Positions 9,345-17,702 of a stretch of 64,000 bases of DNA are shown here, in pieces. The position numbers were made by a program, and so were the translations under genes. Location: positions 3,658,001-3,722,000 of the forward strand of contig NZ_CP011412.1 in the NCBI RefSeq assembly GCF_001007875.1, given 5' to 3'. The stretch is from Sedimenticola thiotaurini. GTDB lineage: Bacteria; Pseudomonadota; Gammaproteobacteria; Chromatiales; Chromatiaceae. Below the pieces are notes generated by a model that did no database searches, had not been told where the DNA came from, and saw only the letters and a program-made list of their open reading frames with translations. Within the stretch, counting starts at the first letter, position 1. Every line of letters begins with the position of its first letter.

Positions 9345-9842
9345 TGTCTCTGTTCCTCGCTACAACGGTGCGCGCACAATCGGCCTACGCATCCAGAATT
9401 TTTTTACCCTTTCCTGCAATCTACCCTGTTTGGCGAAGGGCGAACACTGGCGGTTTGCCGGGTTTTGTGCTCCGTGGGCTCTGCCAGCCGTCAGGGAACA
9501 GGAGATTATGATGGCTGGCATGGTTCTGTGCAACTTCAGTGTCATCTGACAGCTTGGGAGTGAGTCGTCGGGCTTGCGGCAATCCTCTTTAGCGGCGGAT
9601 GGATTTCCTACCGATTACCTTGGTATTGCAGTGGAATAGCACTTGTCAGTCGGCGGGCCGATTACCCGGTATCACTAACCACCTGTCGCCCCTGGCAGAT
9701 TCTCCAGTTGAATGGTAAGAAACTGATAAATATCAGAAAAAAGCTGTTTGGCACAGCCGTTGCAATCCCGCTCTCCAGGAGGCGGCAGAGAAATCCCGAT
9801 GATGCCGCTCCAACTAACCAAAACATCTGGAGGAGTCGGGTA
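9345..9842. other. Intergenic region between folE2 and hupS, no gene seen
   Basis: These 498 bases separate the divergent folE2 and hupS. No convincing coding frame is seen. The hup-proximal part holds the sigma-54 type promoter at 9749-9764. TTGCGGCAA (9574-9582) is a short palindrome about 170 bp further upstream, a position where an enhancer-binding activator such as HupR or HoxA could act (inference). Confidence 0.6.
9749..9764 (+). promoter_or_regulatory. Sigma-54 (-24/-12) promoter of the hydrogenase operon
   Basis: TGGCACAGCCGTTGCA contains GG and GC dinucleotides separated by exactly 10 bp, matching the TGGCAC-N5-TTGCA consensus. Transcription would begin around 9775, leaving a leader of about 70 nt before the hupS start at 9843. 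Uptake hydrogenase operons in several proteobacteria are driven by sigma-54 with an NtrC-type activator (HoxA/HupR). No such activator gene is in the window. Confidence 0.8.
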
Positions 9843-10922
9843 ATGAGCGAAACCTTTTACGACGTTATGCGCCGGCAGGGGATAACCCGCCGCAGTTTTC
9901 TGAAATATTGCAGTCTGACCGCCTCGGCGCTGGGATTGGGTCCGGCCTTCGCGCCGACCATCGCCGAGGCGATGGAGACCAAGCCACGTATTCCGGTGCT
10001 CTGGCTGCATGGCCTGGAGTGTACCTGCTGTTCCGAGTCGTTCATCCGCTCCGCCCATCCGCTGGCCAAGGATGTGGTGCTGTCCATGATCTCGCTGGAT
10101 TATGACGACACCATCATGGCGGCTGCCGGACACGAGGCGGAAGCGATTATCGATGAGATCATCGCCAAGTACGACGGCAACTTCATCCTGGCCGTGGAGG
10201 GCAATCCGCCCCTGGATGAGGACGGCATGTACTGCATCATCGGCGGTAAGCCGTTCGTGGAGCAGCTGCGCAAGGCGGCCGAGCACTGCCGGGCGATCAT
10301 CTCCTGGGGCTCCTGCGCCTCCTGGGGCTGTGTCCAGGCGGCCCGGCCCAATCCGACCCGGGCAACCCCGGTGCACAAGGTGCCGGGTCTGGCCGACAAG
10401 CCGATCATCAAGGTGCCGGGCTGCCCGCCCATCGCCGAGGTGATGACCGCGGTGATCACCTACATCCTCACCTTCGAACGCTTCCCGCAACTGGATCGCC
10501 AGGGGCGGCCGCTGATGTTTTACAGCCAGCGCATCCATGACAAGTGTTACCGGCGGCCCCATTTTGACGCCGGCCAGTTTGTCGAACACTGGGATGACGA
10601 AGCGGCGCGCAAAGGTTACTGCCTGTACAAGATGGGCTGCAAGGGGCCCACTACCTACAACGCCTGCTCCACCGTGCGCTGGAATGGTGGCCTGTCGTTC
10701 CCGATCCAGGCCGGCCACGGCTGTATCGGCTGCTCCGAAGATGGTTTCTGGGACAAGGGCAGCTTCTATGACCGGGTTACCGATACCCATCAGTTTGGTG
10801 TGGAGGCCAATGCGGACAAGGTTGGTATGGCCGCCGCCGGCACCGTCGGCGCAGCGGCCGCGGCACACCTGGCCGTCACCGCTATCAAACAGGCTCAGCA
10901 CAAAGGGGAGCAGGATCAATGA
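9843..10922 (+). CDS. hupS: Uptake [NiFe] hydrogenase small subunit
   Basis: The 359-residue subunit carries the iron-sulfur clusters that pass electrons from the active site to cytochrome b. The N terminus has a twin-arginine signal (RRSFLKY, R16-R17), so the folded heterodimer is exported to the periplasmic side. Cluster ligands are visible in LECTCC (about 59-63), [41 protein letters not shown] and [14 protein letters not shown] hydrophobic alanine-rich helix near the C terminus (about 325-348) anchors it in the membrane. The ATG at 9843 is preceded by GGAGGAG. The frame is open upstream to 9708 but that would bury the Tat signal. The stop overlaps the hupL start (ATGA). It belongs to the membrane-bound group 1 H2-uptake type. 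Confidence 0.96.
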   Translation: MSETFYDVMRRQGITRRSFLKYCSLTASALGLGPAFAPTIAEAMETKPRIPVLWLHGLECTCCSESFIRSAHPLAKDVVLSMISLDYDDTIMAAAGHEAEAIIDEIIAKYDGNFILAVEGNPPLDEDGMYCIIGGKPFVEQLRKAAEHCRAIISWGSCASWGCVQAARPNPTRATPVHKVPGLADKPIIKVPGCPPIAEVMTAVITYILTFERFPQLDRQGRPLMFYSQRIHDKCYRRPHFDAGQFVEHWDDEAARKGYCLYKMGCKGPTTYNACSTVRWNGGLSFPIQAGHGCIGCSEDGFWDKGSFYDRVTDTHQFGVEANADKVGMAAAGTVGAAAAAHLAVTAIKQAQHKGEQDQ

Positions 10923-12715
10923 GCGTAATAGAGACACCGAACGGTTTTTCCCTGGATGATTCCGGTCAGCGTGTGGTGGTGGATCCGGTTACCCGGATCG
11001 AAGGACACATGCGCTGTGAAGTCAACGTGGATGAGAACAACGTTATCCGCAATGCCGTCTCCACCGGCACCATGTGGCGCGGTCTGGAGGTGATCCTGAA
11101 GGGGCGTGACCCGCGGGATGCCTGGGCCTTCACCCAGCGCATCTGTGGCGTCTGCACCGGCACCCATGCACTCACCTCGGTGCGGGCGGTGGAGGATGCC
11201 CTGGGGATTCAGATCCCGGAGAACGCCAACTCGATCCGCAATATCATGCAGCTGGCCCTGCAGGTGCACGACCACCTGGTGCACTTCTACCACCTGCACG
11301 CGCTGGACTGGGTCAACCCGGTCAATGCCCTGAAGGCGGATCCAAAGGCCACCTCCGAACTGCAACAGAAGGTCTCACCGCACCATGCCCTCTCCTCACC
11401 CGGTTATTTCCGCGATATCCAGAACCGGTTGAAGAAGTTTGTCGAGTCGGGGCAGCTGGGGCCGTTCAAGAACGGTTACTGGACCAATCCCGCCTACCTG
11501 TTGCCGCCGGAAGTGGATCTGATGGCGGTAACCCACTACCTGGAAGCGCTCGACTTCCAGAAAGAGATCGTTAAGGTCCGCACCATCTTCGGTGGCAAGG
11601 ATCCCCACCCCAACTGGCTGGTGGGCGGGGTGCCCTGTCCCATCAATCTGGACGGTGTGGGGGCGGTGGGTGCCCTGAACATGGCCAGCCTGAACCAGAT
11701 CTCCTCCATCATCGATCAGATCCGGCAGTTCGTGGACAACGTCTATGTGCCGGACCTGCTGGCGATCGCCGGCTTCTACAAAGGCTGGAACTACGGCGGT
11801 GGCCTCTCCAGCATGAACGTGCTGGCCTACGGTGATATCCCGGACCGGGCCAACGACTACTCGGCGGAGAACCTGATGATGCCCAGTGGCGCCATTATCA
11901 ACGGCAACCTGAAAGAGGTGCACGAGGTGGACCTGCGTGACCCTGACGAGATTCAGGAGTTCGTACCCCACTCCTGGTACAAGTACCCGGATGAGTCCAA
12001 GGGGCTGCATCCCTGGGACGGTGTGACCGAGGCCGATTTTCAGCTGGGGGCCAACACCCGGGGCAGCAAGACCGATATCCATCAGATCGACGAGGCGGCC
12101 AAGTACTCCTGGATCAAGGCACCCCGCTGGAAAGGGCACGCCATGGAGGTGGGGCCCCTGGCCCGTTACATCATCGGCTATGCCAAAGGGGACAAGGAGA
12201 TCACCGAGCAGATCAACTTTACCCTCAAGACCCTGGATCTGCCCGTCACGGCGCTCTTCTCCACCCTGGGCCGAACCGCTGCCCGCGGACTGGAGGCGCA
12301 GTGGGCGGCGGACAAAATGCGTTACTTCATGGACAAGATGATGGCCAATATCAAGGCCGGTGACAGCAACACCGCCAACGTGGAACGGTGGGATCCGGAG
12401 ACCTGGCCGGCGCAGGCCAAGGGGGTCGGTTTTACCGAGGCGCCGCGCGGAGCCCTGGGGCACTGGTTGCGCATCGAGGATACCCGCATTGCCAACTACC
12501 AGTGCGTGGTGCCCACCACCTGGAACGGCTCGCCCCGTGATCATCAGGGCAATATTGGTGCCTTCGAGGCCTCCCTGATGAACACCAAAGTGGAGCGTCC
12601 GGAAGAGCCGGTGGAGATTCTGCGCACCCTGCACAGTTTCGACCCCTGTCTTGCCTGTTCCACCCATGTGATGAGCGAGGACGGGCAGAATCTGGCCGAA
12701 GTCAAGGTTCGCTAG
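10919..12715 (+). CDS. hupL: Uptake [NiFe] hydrogenase large subunit
   Basis: This 598-residue subunit holds the NiFe(CN)2CO centre and splits H2 at the periplasmic face. The nickel ligands are in the N-terminal RICGVC (about residues 74-79) and the C-terminal DPCLACSTH. Fifteen residues follow the final His (H583). They form the tail that HupD removes after nickel insertion, so the sequence predicts a normal processed enzyme. It overlaps hupS by 4 bp and is followed after 29 bp by hupC. It has no Tat signal of its own and travels with HupS. Confidence 0.97.
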   Translation: MSVIETPNGFSLDDSGQRVVVDPVTRIEGHMRCEVNVDENNVIRNAVSTGTMWRGLEVILKGRDPRDAWAFTQRICGVCTGTHALTSVRAVEDALGIQIPENANSIRNIMQLALQVHDHLVHFYHLHALDWVNPVNALKADPKATSELQQKVSPHHALSSPGYFRDIQNRLKKFVESGQLGPFKNGYWTNPAYLLPPEVDLMAVTHYLEALDFQKEIVKVRTIFGGKDPHPNWLVGGVPCPINLDGVGAVGALNMASLNQISSIIDQIRQFVDNVYVPDLLAIAGFYKGWNYGGGLSSMNVLAYGDIPDRANDYSAENLMMPSGAIINGNLKEVHEVDLRDPDEIQEFVPHSWYKYPDESKGLHPWDGVTEADFQLGANTRGSKTDIHQIDEAAKYSWIKAPRWKGHAMEVGPLARYIIGYAKGDKEITEQINFTLKTLDLPVTALFSTLGRTAARGLEAQWAADKMRYFMDKMMANIKAGDSNTANVERWDPETWPAQAKGVGFTEAPRGALGHWLRIEDTRIANYQCVVPTTWNGSPRDHQGNIGAFEASLMNTKVERPEEPVEILRTLHSFDPCLACSTHVMSEDGQNLAEVKVR

Positions 12716-12744
12716 GATCAGCCCGTCTCAAAGGAGGCACGATT

Positions 12745-13428
12745 ATGCAGACAGAAATCAAATCGGGGGCGATCTACGTCTATGAAGCCCCGGTCCGGGT
12801 CTGGCATTGGGTCAACGCCCTGGCCATCACCCTGTTGGCCGTCACCGGTTACCTGGTGGCTAATCCCTTGCCCACCCTGCCCGGGGAGGCGAGTGATCAC
12901 TTCCTCATGGGCTATATCCGCTTTGTTCATTTTGCCGCCGCCTATATCTTCGCGGTCGCTTTTCTGGGCCGGATCTACTGGGCCATGGTGGGCAACACCT
13001 ACTCCCGCCAGCTGTTCAAACTGCCGCTGTTAAGGCTGTCATTCTGGCAGGAGTTGCTGCACGAGATACGCTGGTACGCCTTTCTGGAACGGGAGCCGAA
13101 GAAGTATGCAGGGCACAATCCGCTGGCCCACCTGGTGATGGTGGCAATCATTACCGTGGGCGGCGTCGTGATGATTGTGACCGGCTTTGCCCTGTACGCG
13201 GAGCAGACCGGGTTGGGCAGCTGGCAGGACCGGCTGTTTGGCTGGTTGATTCCGCTCATGGGACAGAGCATGGATGTGCGCTCCTGGCACCATTGGGGCA
13301 TGTGGGTGATCGTGGTGTTCGTGATGCTGCATGTCTACGTGGCGATCCGGGAGGATATCGTCTCCCGCCAGAGCCTGATCAGCACCATGATCAGCGGTTG
13401 GCGCACGTTCAAGGATGACCGGCCATGA
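12745..13428 (+). CDS. hupC: Ni/Fe-hydrogenase b-type cytochrome subunit
   Basis: A 227-residue, four-helix membrane cytochrome b takes electrons from HupS and passes them to the quinone pool. Histidines in VWHWVN (near residue 20), in the helix around VHFAA, and in RSWHHWGMW and VMLHVYVAI are in the positions of the haem ligands of this family. A strong AAGGAGG ribosome binding site precedes the ATG at 12745. Its end overlaps the hupD start by 4 bp. Confidence 0.95.
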   Translation: MQTEIKSGAIYVYEAPVRVWHWVNALAITLLAVTGYLVANPLPTLPGEASDHFLMGYIRFVHFAAAYIFAVAFLGRIYWAMVGNTYSRQLFKLPLLRLSFWQELLHEIRWYAFLEREPKKYAGHNPLAHLVMVAIITVGGVVMIVTGFALYAEQTGLGSWQDRLFGWLIPLMGQSMDVRSWHHWGMWVIVVFVMLHVYVAIREDIVSRQSLISTMISGWRTFKDDRP

Positions 13429-14165
13429 ACTGCAAGCTGAAGCGACGTCCCCCCCGCGTGCTGGTGTTGGGCATCGGCAACCTGCTGTGGGCGGATGAGG
13501 GGTTTGGGGTTCGGGCGGTAGAGGCTTTTCAGCAGCACTACCACACTCCCGTGAATGTCCGGGTGCTGGACGGCGGTACCCAGGGCGTCTACCTGGTGCA
13601 GGAGGTGCGGGAGGCGGAGCTGCTGGTGGTGTTCGACGCCATCGATTACGGCCTGCCCCCCGGTACCCTGAAGCTGATCGAGGATGACGCGGTACCCAAA
13701 TATCTCGGCGTCAAGAAAGTGAGCCTGCACCAGACCGGTTTTCAGGAGGTGCTGGCGCTGGCGGAGATGATGGGCGACTACCCGCAGCAGATGCTGCTGA
13801 TCGGTGTGCAGCCGGCGGAGATCGAGGATTTTGGTGGCAGTCTGCACCCGTCGGTCAAGGCGCAGGTCGGGCCCGCCATAAAGCAGGCGGCGGCCTATCT
13901 GCAGCGTCATGGTGTAGATGTGCGCCGCCGTCCCCACCCCCTGGAAGGTGATCCTTATGCCGCGGCTATTGGCGATATACAGCGTTATGAAGCGGAGCGG
14001 CCGCGGCCTGAACAGGCGTGTCGGATAGGGGATGAGCGGGTGGTCTGGTCTGGTGAATTTCAGGTGAGTTACCGCCCCGCCGATCTGGACGGAGAGCTCC
14101 TGCAGGTTGGACTGGATCAACACCTGGACCCGTATCGTCGGGCCCGGTTTGAGCAAGAGGAGTAG
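13425..14165 (+). CDS. hupD: Hydrogenase maturation endopeptidase with C-terminal extension
   Basis: This protease removes the C-terminal tail of HupL after nickel insertion. The nickel-sensing residues are conserved: E25 in GNLLWADEG, D71 in VVFDAIDYG and H102 in SLHQTGF, equivalent to E16, D62 and H93 of E. coli HybD. Usual members have about 160-210 residues. This one has 246, and the last 60 or so (from about 185, rich in charged residues) are beyond the normal fold and not recognised. It overlaps hupC by 4 bp and is followed by hupG after 3 bp. Confidence 0.93.
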   Translation: MNCKLKRRPPRVLVLGIGNLLWADEGFGVRAVEAFQQHYHTPVNVRVLDGGTQGVYLVQEVREAELLVVFDAIDYGLPPGTLKLIEDDAVPKYLGVKKVSLHQTGFQEVLALAEMMGDYPQQMLLIGVQPAEIEDFGGSLHPSVKAQVGPAIKQAAAYLQRHGVDVRRRPHPLEGDPYAAAIGDIQRYEAERPRPEQACRIGDERVVWSGEFQVSYRPADLDGELLQVGLDQHLDPYRRARFEQEE

Positions 14166-14168
14166 CAG

Positions 14169-14594
14169 ATGCCATCAACACTGATCAGACTGATGATAGA
14201 GCAGCAGGATTACCCGGTGGTGGATACCACCACCCTGGATGATTTCCTGCAGGCGCAGCCCCATTCGGTGCTGTTTTTTACCGGTGATCCGAAGAAATAC
14301 CCCGAGAGCGATGACGTGGCGGTGATCCTGCCGGAGCTGGCGGCCCATTTTGCCGGTCGTTTCCGGGTGGCGGTGGTGGCCAGGGAGGCAGAGGAGGCGC
14401 TGCAGCAGCGCTTCCCCTTCAGCAGCTGGCCGGCGCTGGTGTTTCTGCGCGGGGAGCACTACCTGGGGGCGATCACCCGGGTGCAGAACTGGAGCGATTA
14501 CCTGGGCGAGATCGAGCGGCTGCTGGGTGCCGAGGCGCTGCATCTACGTGGTGTCGGTATCCCGGTTATCGCCACCGGAGTCGTCCAGGGTTAA
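14169..14594 (+). CDS. hupG: HyaE/HupG-type hydrogenase assembly chaperone
   Basis: This 141-residue protein has a thioredoxin-like fold without the CxxC. The region LFFTGDPKKYPESDDVAVILPEL followed by RFPFSSWPALVFLRGEHYLGAI is typical of HyaE/HupG. Members are thought to act as chaperones for the twin-arginine-exported small subunit. The cis-proline region is at SSWPALVF. It starts 3 bp after hupD in a continuous operon. Confidence 0.88.
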   Translation: MPSTLIRLMIEQQDYPVVDTTTLDDFLQAQPHSVLFFTGDPKKYPESDDVAVILPELAAHFAGRFRVAVVAREAEEALQQRFPFSSWPALVFLRGEHYLGAITRVQNWSDYLGEIERLLGAEALHLRGVGIPVIATGVVQG

Positions 14595-14616
14595 GCGAGC
14601 TTTCAGGAGAGAGATT

Positions 14617-15477
14617 ATGGGTTATTACGAATTGCCGGCCGGCACCCTGGGTGTCGGCACACAGCCGCCGGAAGAGGATGGGGCGGAGCTCAACTATCAA
14701 CCGATGCCGGAGGAGATGGCCACTTTCGCCATGCCGGATATACCTGAACCGGAACTGGTGGCGGACTGCCTGGCGGCACGCAGCCTGCTGGATGATGTAC
14801 TGCGTGCCATGGGTGATTACCGGGTCGGTGAGCCGTCACCGCAGTTTGTACTGGATCAGCTGGATAAGGACAACCTGGAACTGGTGGACCAGATGCTGGG
14901 TGAAGGCGAAGTGAGCATCGTGGTGACCGGCCAGTACCGGGCCCGGATACAGGAGTCGGTGCTGGCCGGGTTGTGGCGGGTCCGTTACCTGGATGATCAG
15001 GGCAAGCTGGTGCAGGATACCCTGGAGGTGGCGGATATTCCCCGGCTGGTGCGAGACGGCACTTTCGCCTCGGCCGCCGACCGGCTGGTCCTGCCGGATG
15101 GGGCACTGCCGGAGGGGGTATTGAACGCCCCGCCGCTGGTGGCAGAACTGGATGAGAAATCAACCGGCTTCCGCCCCGGTGTCCAGCCCCATGTGATCAA
15201 CCTGACCCTGCTGCCCCAGACCGAGCAGGATCTGGGGTTTCTGGATCAGTTGCTGGGTGCCGGTACGGTGACCATCCTCTCCCGGGGCTATGGCAACTGC
15301 CGCATCACCAGCACCAACACCCGGTTTGTCTGGTGGGTGCAGTATTTCAACTCCCAGGACAAGAGTATTCTCAATACGCTGGAGGTGACCGATGTGCCTG
15401 AGGTGGCCTGTGCCGCCCAGGAAGATATTGTGGATAGTGCCCAGCGGCTGGATGAGATACTGGAGATTTACCGGTGA
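14617..15477 (+). CDS. hupH: HyaF/HupH-type hydrogenase expression and assembly protein
   Basis: The 286-residue protein belongs to the HupH/HyaF family, which is required for small-subunit maturation in membrane-bound uptake hydrogenases. The sequence contains two related segments: VDQMLGEGEVSIVVTGQ followed by LAGLWRVRYLD, and LDQLLGAGTVTILSRGY followed by WWVQYFNSQ. This indicates an internal duplication typical of the family. The ATG at 14617 has AGGAGAGAG just upstream and begins MGYYELPAG. Its stop overlaps the GTG of hupI (GTGA). Confidence 0.92.
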   Translation: MGYYELPAGTLGVGTQPPEEDGAELNYQPMPEEMATFAMPDIPEPELVADCLAARSLLDDVLRAMGDYRVGEPSPQFVLDQLDKDNLELVDQMLGEGEVSIVVTGQYRARIQESVLAGLWRVRYLDDQGKLVQDTLEVADIPRLVRDGTFASAADRLVLPDGALPEGVLNAPPLVAELDEKSTGFRPGVQPHVINLTLLPQTEQDLGFLDQLLGAGTVTILSRGYGNCRITSTNTRFVWWVQYFNSQDKSILNTLEVTDVPEVACAAQEDIVDSAQRLDEILEIYR

Positions 15478-15692
15478 CGGATCAGTTTTTTGCCGGCTCC
15501 TACGGTGGCAGTGCGGACAAGCTGAGCGACGAAGCACGCCTGGAGTGCAAGATCTGCTGGTACCTGTACGATCCGGCCCAGGGTGACCCCTACTGGCAGA
15601 TTCCCCCCGGCACGCCGTTCTCCCGGCTGCCGGAAGACTGGAGCTGCCCCAACTGTGACGGCCGCAAAGACGACTTCATGGTGGTGCTGTGA
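15474..15692 (+). CDS. hupI: Hydrogenase-operon rubredoxin
   Basis: A 72-residue rubredoxin with one mononuclear iron site has ligands C25 and C28 (CKICW) and C58 and C61 (CPNC). Rubredoxins encoded in hup operons are linked to assembly of the hydrogenase under oxygen, probably by keeping the small-subunit clusters reduced. The extra N-terminal stretch before the first CxxC is characteristic of HupI and HoxR. GTG starts at both ends of the gene give 4-bp overlaps (GTGA) with hupH and hupJ. Confidence 0.93.
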   Translation: MTDQFFAGSYGGSADKLSDEARLECKICWYLYDPAQGDPYWQIPPGTPFSRLPEDWSCPNCDGRKDDFMVVL

Positions 15693-16273
15693 AACAGGCT
15701 GATCGGCCAGTATTGGTGACCCGTCTGGAGGGGCTGTTCCGCTATATCGAACAGACACGCATGGCGGGTATCCCGATTCTCAACCTGGCGCTGCAGGTCG
15801 AGGCGGTAGGTTTCAGCCGCTGGAACGATTATCAGCTGGGTGTGCTGATCACGCCCTGGTTCATGAACCTGGTCCTGCTGGGGGAGGGGGCCGATGTGGG
15901 GTTGGCGGAGCGGCCGATTGGGGACAAAATCCGGCACCGCTTTCCCTCTGGCGTGTATGAGTTCATTGTCGCTGAAGAGCCGGCCCTGGGGCAGTTCCAG
16001 GGCCGCTATCAGGCCTGTTCCCTGTTCTCACCCATGCAGCAGTTCACCAGTCAGCAGCTGGCGGTGGAGACGGCGCAGGCGGTGATGACCGGTGTCATGC
16101 AGGATGAGAACCGTTCCGGCATCTCCACCCGTGAACAGGAGATCGCCCGGGTCTGGGGCAGTGATACGTCGCTTTCTGAAGAGCCGGCAGCCGACCCTGA
16201 ACAGGGTTCTACCCTGAGTGAGCGCCTGGAGACGCCGCTGACCCGCCGGGAGCTGTTGACCGGCCCATCCTAG
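15689..16273 (+). CDS. hupJ: HupJ/HybE-family hydrogenase assembly chaperone
   Basis: The 194-residue protein matches the HybE/HupJ/HoxT family by the central LGVLITPWFMNLVLL block and the SLFSPMQQF motif. HybE binds the Tat signal of the small subunit until assembly is complete. It is the last gene of the operon here. The last 60 residues or so are acidic and low in complexity. The hupF and hupK genes, found in similar operons of rhizobia and Rhodobacter, are absent. Confidence 0.87.
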   Translation: MKQADRPVLVTRLEGLFRYIEQTRMAGIPILNLALQVEAVGFSRWNDYQLGVLITPWFMNLVLLGEGADVGLAERPIGDKIRHRFPSGVYEFIVAEEPALGQFQGRYQACSLFSPMQQFTSQQLAVETAQAVMTGVMQDENRSGISTREQEIARVWGSDTSLSEEPAADPEQGSTLSERLETPLTRRELLTGPS

Positions 16274-16354
16274 GGCACCGATCGTACGACTGCCGCCGCG
16301 CTGAAAGCTGCCGGGTAGGGTGGGCGGCAAGTGTGCCCACGCGGTTATCTGGAC

Positions 16355-17257
16355 TCAGGCGTCCCGGCTGACGATGTAGTCCGCCAGCCAGCGCAGTGGA
16401 TCGGCCCGCTCGTCCAGATTCGCCAGGCTGTCCAGGGCATCCTGACGCAGATTGGAGGCCAACTCCTTAGCCCCTTTCAGACCGATCAGGGAGGGGTAGG
16501 TGGGCTTGCCATTGGCCTCATCCTTGCCTTGGGTCTTGCCCAGGGTCTCGGTGTCCCCCTCCACATCCAGGATGTCATCCTGTACCTGAAAGGCCAGGCC
16601 GATGCAGTTGGCGTAGTGCTCCAGTTGCCGGGTCTGCTCCGGTTTCACCGCCGGTGTGGCCAGACAGCCCAGCTTGACACTGGCATGGATCAGGGCGCCG
16701 GTCTTGTGGATATGCATGTTCTCCAGTTGGGCCAGGTCGATCTGCCGCCCGATTGCCGCCAGGTCCAGCGCCTGGCCACCGGCCATGCCACGGGAGCCGC
16801 TGGCATGGGCCAGGGCTTCGATCATCTGCACCCGGACCGGCGCCTCGACCGGTGTCCAGTCATCCCTGCACAGCACCTTGAAGGCCAGGGTCTGCAGTGC
16901 GTCGCCGGCCAGAATGGCGGTGGCTTCGTCAAACGCCTTGTGGCAGGTGGGACGACCCCGGCGCAAGTCGTCATCATCCATGGCCGGCAGATCGTCATGG
17001 ATCAGGGAGTAGGCGTGGATCAGCTCCACCGCGCAGGCCGGACCATCGAGCCGCTCGGGGGCGGTGCCCAGGGCTGCACCGGCCGCGTAGACCAGCATGG
17101 GGCGGATACGCTTGCCGCCATTCAGGGTGGCGTAGCGCATCGCCTGATGGAGTCGGACCGGCTGGACGGTCTCCATGGGCAGTTGTTGCTCCAGGGCGGC
17201 GTTGACCCGCTGCTGGCACGCTGTCAGGTACTGCTTGAGGGCGGACTCAGTTGTCAC
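16355..17257 (-). CDS. ispA: Farnesyl (geranyl) diphosphate synthase
   Basis: The 300-residue prenyltransferase makes farnesyl diphosphate from DMAPP or GPP and IPP for ubiquinone, undecaprenyl phosphate and related isoprenoids. The first Asp-rich motif is DDLPAMDDDDLRRG and the second is QVQDDILDVEGD. GGKRIRP is also present. The GTG at 17257 is chosen because it overlaps the end of xseB and gives the family length (E. coli IspA has 299 residues). Codons further upstream lie inside xseB. xseB-ispA is a common pair. dxs, which often follows, is not next: the converging hup operon ends 81 bp away. Confidence 0.95.
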   Translation of the reverse strand: MTTESALKQYLTACQQRVNAALEQQLPMETVQPVRLHQAMRYATLNGGKRIRPMLVYAAGAALGTAPERLDGPACAVELIHAYSLIHDDLPAMDDDDLRRGRPTCHKAFDEATAILAGDALQTLAFKVLCRDDWTPVEAPVRVQMIEALAHASGSRGMAGGQALDLAAIGRQIDLAQLENMHIHKTGALIHASVKLGCLATPAVKPEQTRQLEHYANCIGLAFQVQDDILDVEGDTETLGKTQGKDEANGKPTYPSLIGLKGAKELASNLRQDALDSLANLDERADPLRWLADYIVSRDA

Positions 17258-17513
17258 GATCAAAGGGTTCCGGTTCGGCGTCGACACGCTGGTCCGTGAG
17301 GATCTGGATCTTCTGCTCCGCCTCCTTCAGGGCCATCTGGCAGGTGCGGGTGAGGGCAACTCCCCGCTCAAAGGATTTGAGGGAATCCTCCAGGGTGAGA
17401 TCGCCCCGTTCCAGGGTCTCTACCAGGGATTCCAGCTCGCTCAGCGCCTGTTCGAAAGAGGGCGCTGTCGGCTCTTTTTGGCTGGGTTCTTTTTTCGGCA
17501 CGGTGCGTCTCAT
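17247..17513 (-). CDS. xseB: Exodeoxyribonuclease VII small subunit
   Basis: The 88-residue partner of XseA in exonuclease VII degrades single-stranded DNA. SFEQALSELESLVETLERGDLTLEDSLKSFERGVALTRTCQ-type helices are diagnostic: the pair ALSELESLVETLE and GDLTLEDSLKSFERG is seen at about residues 26-53. The N terminus is a lysine/proline-rich tail. It overlaps ispA by 11 bp. Confidence 0.93.
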   Translation of the reverse strand: MRRTVPKKEPSQKEPTAPSFEQALSELESLVETLERGDLTLEDSLKSFERGVALTRTCQMALKEAEQKIQILTDQRVDAEPEPFDRDN

Positions 17514-17702
17514 GGTTGTTGGGTATTAGGTAAACCTTAACCAGAGGAGGGGTGGCGGTCAATCGGCGCCGTGGTCGGAAAGTGCAATGCCGCGCAACAG
17601 GCGGGGTTTGACCAACTGCTCAACGGTGCCCCACTCGCATAGCGCCGTGGGGGCGTGTAAACTTTGGCCCCATTGTGTGTCATTGAGTCAGGTCTTTAAT
17701 CC

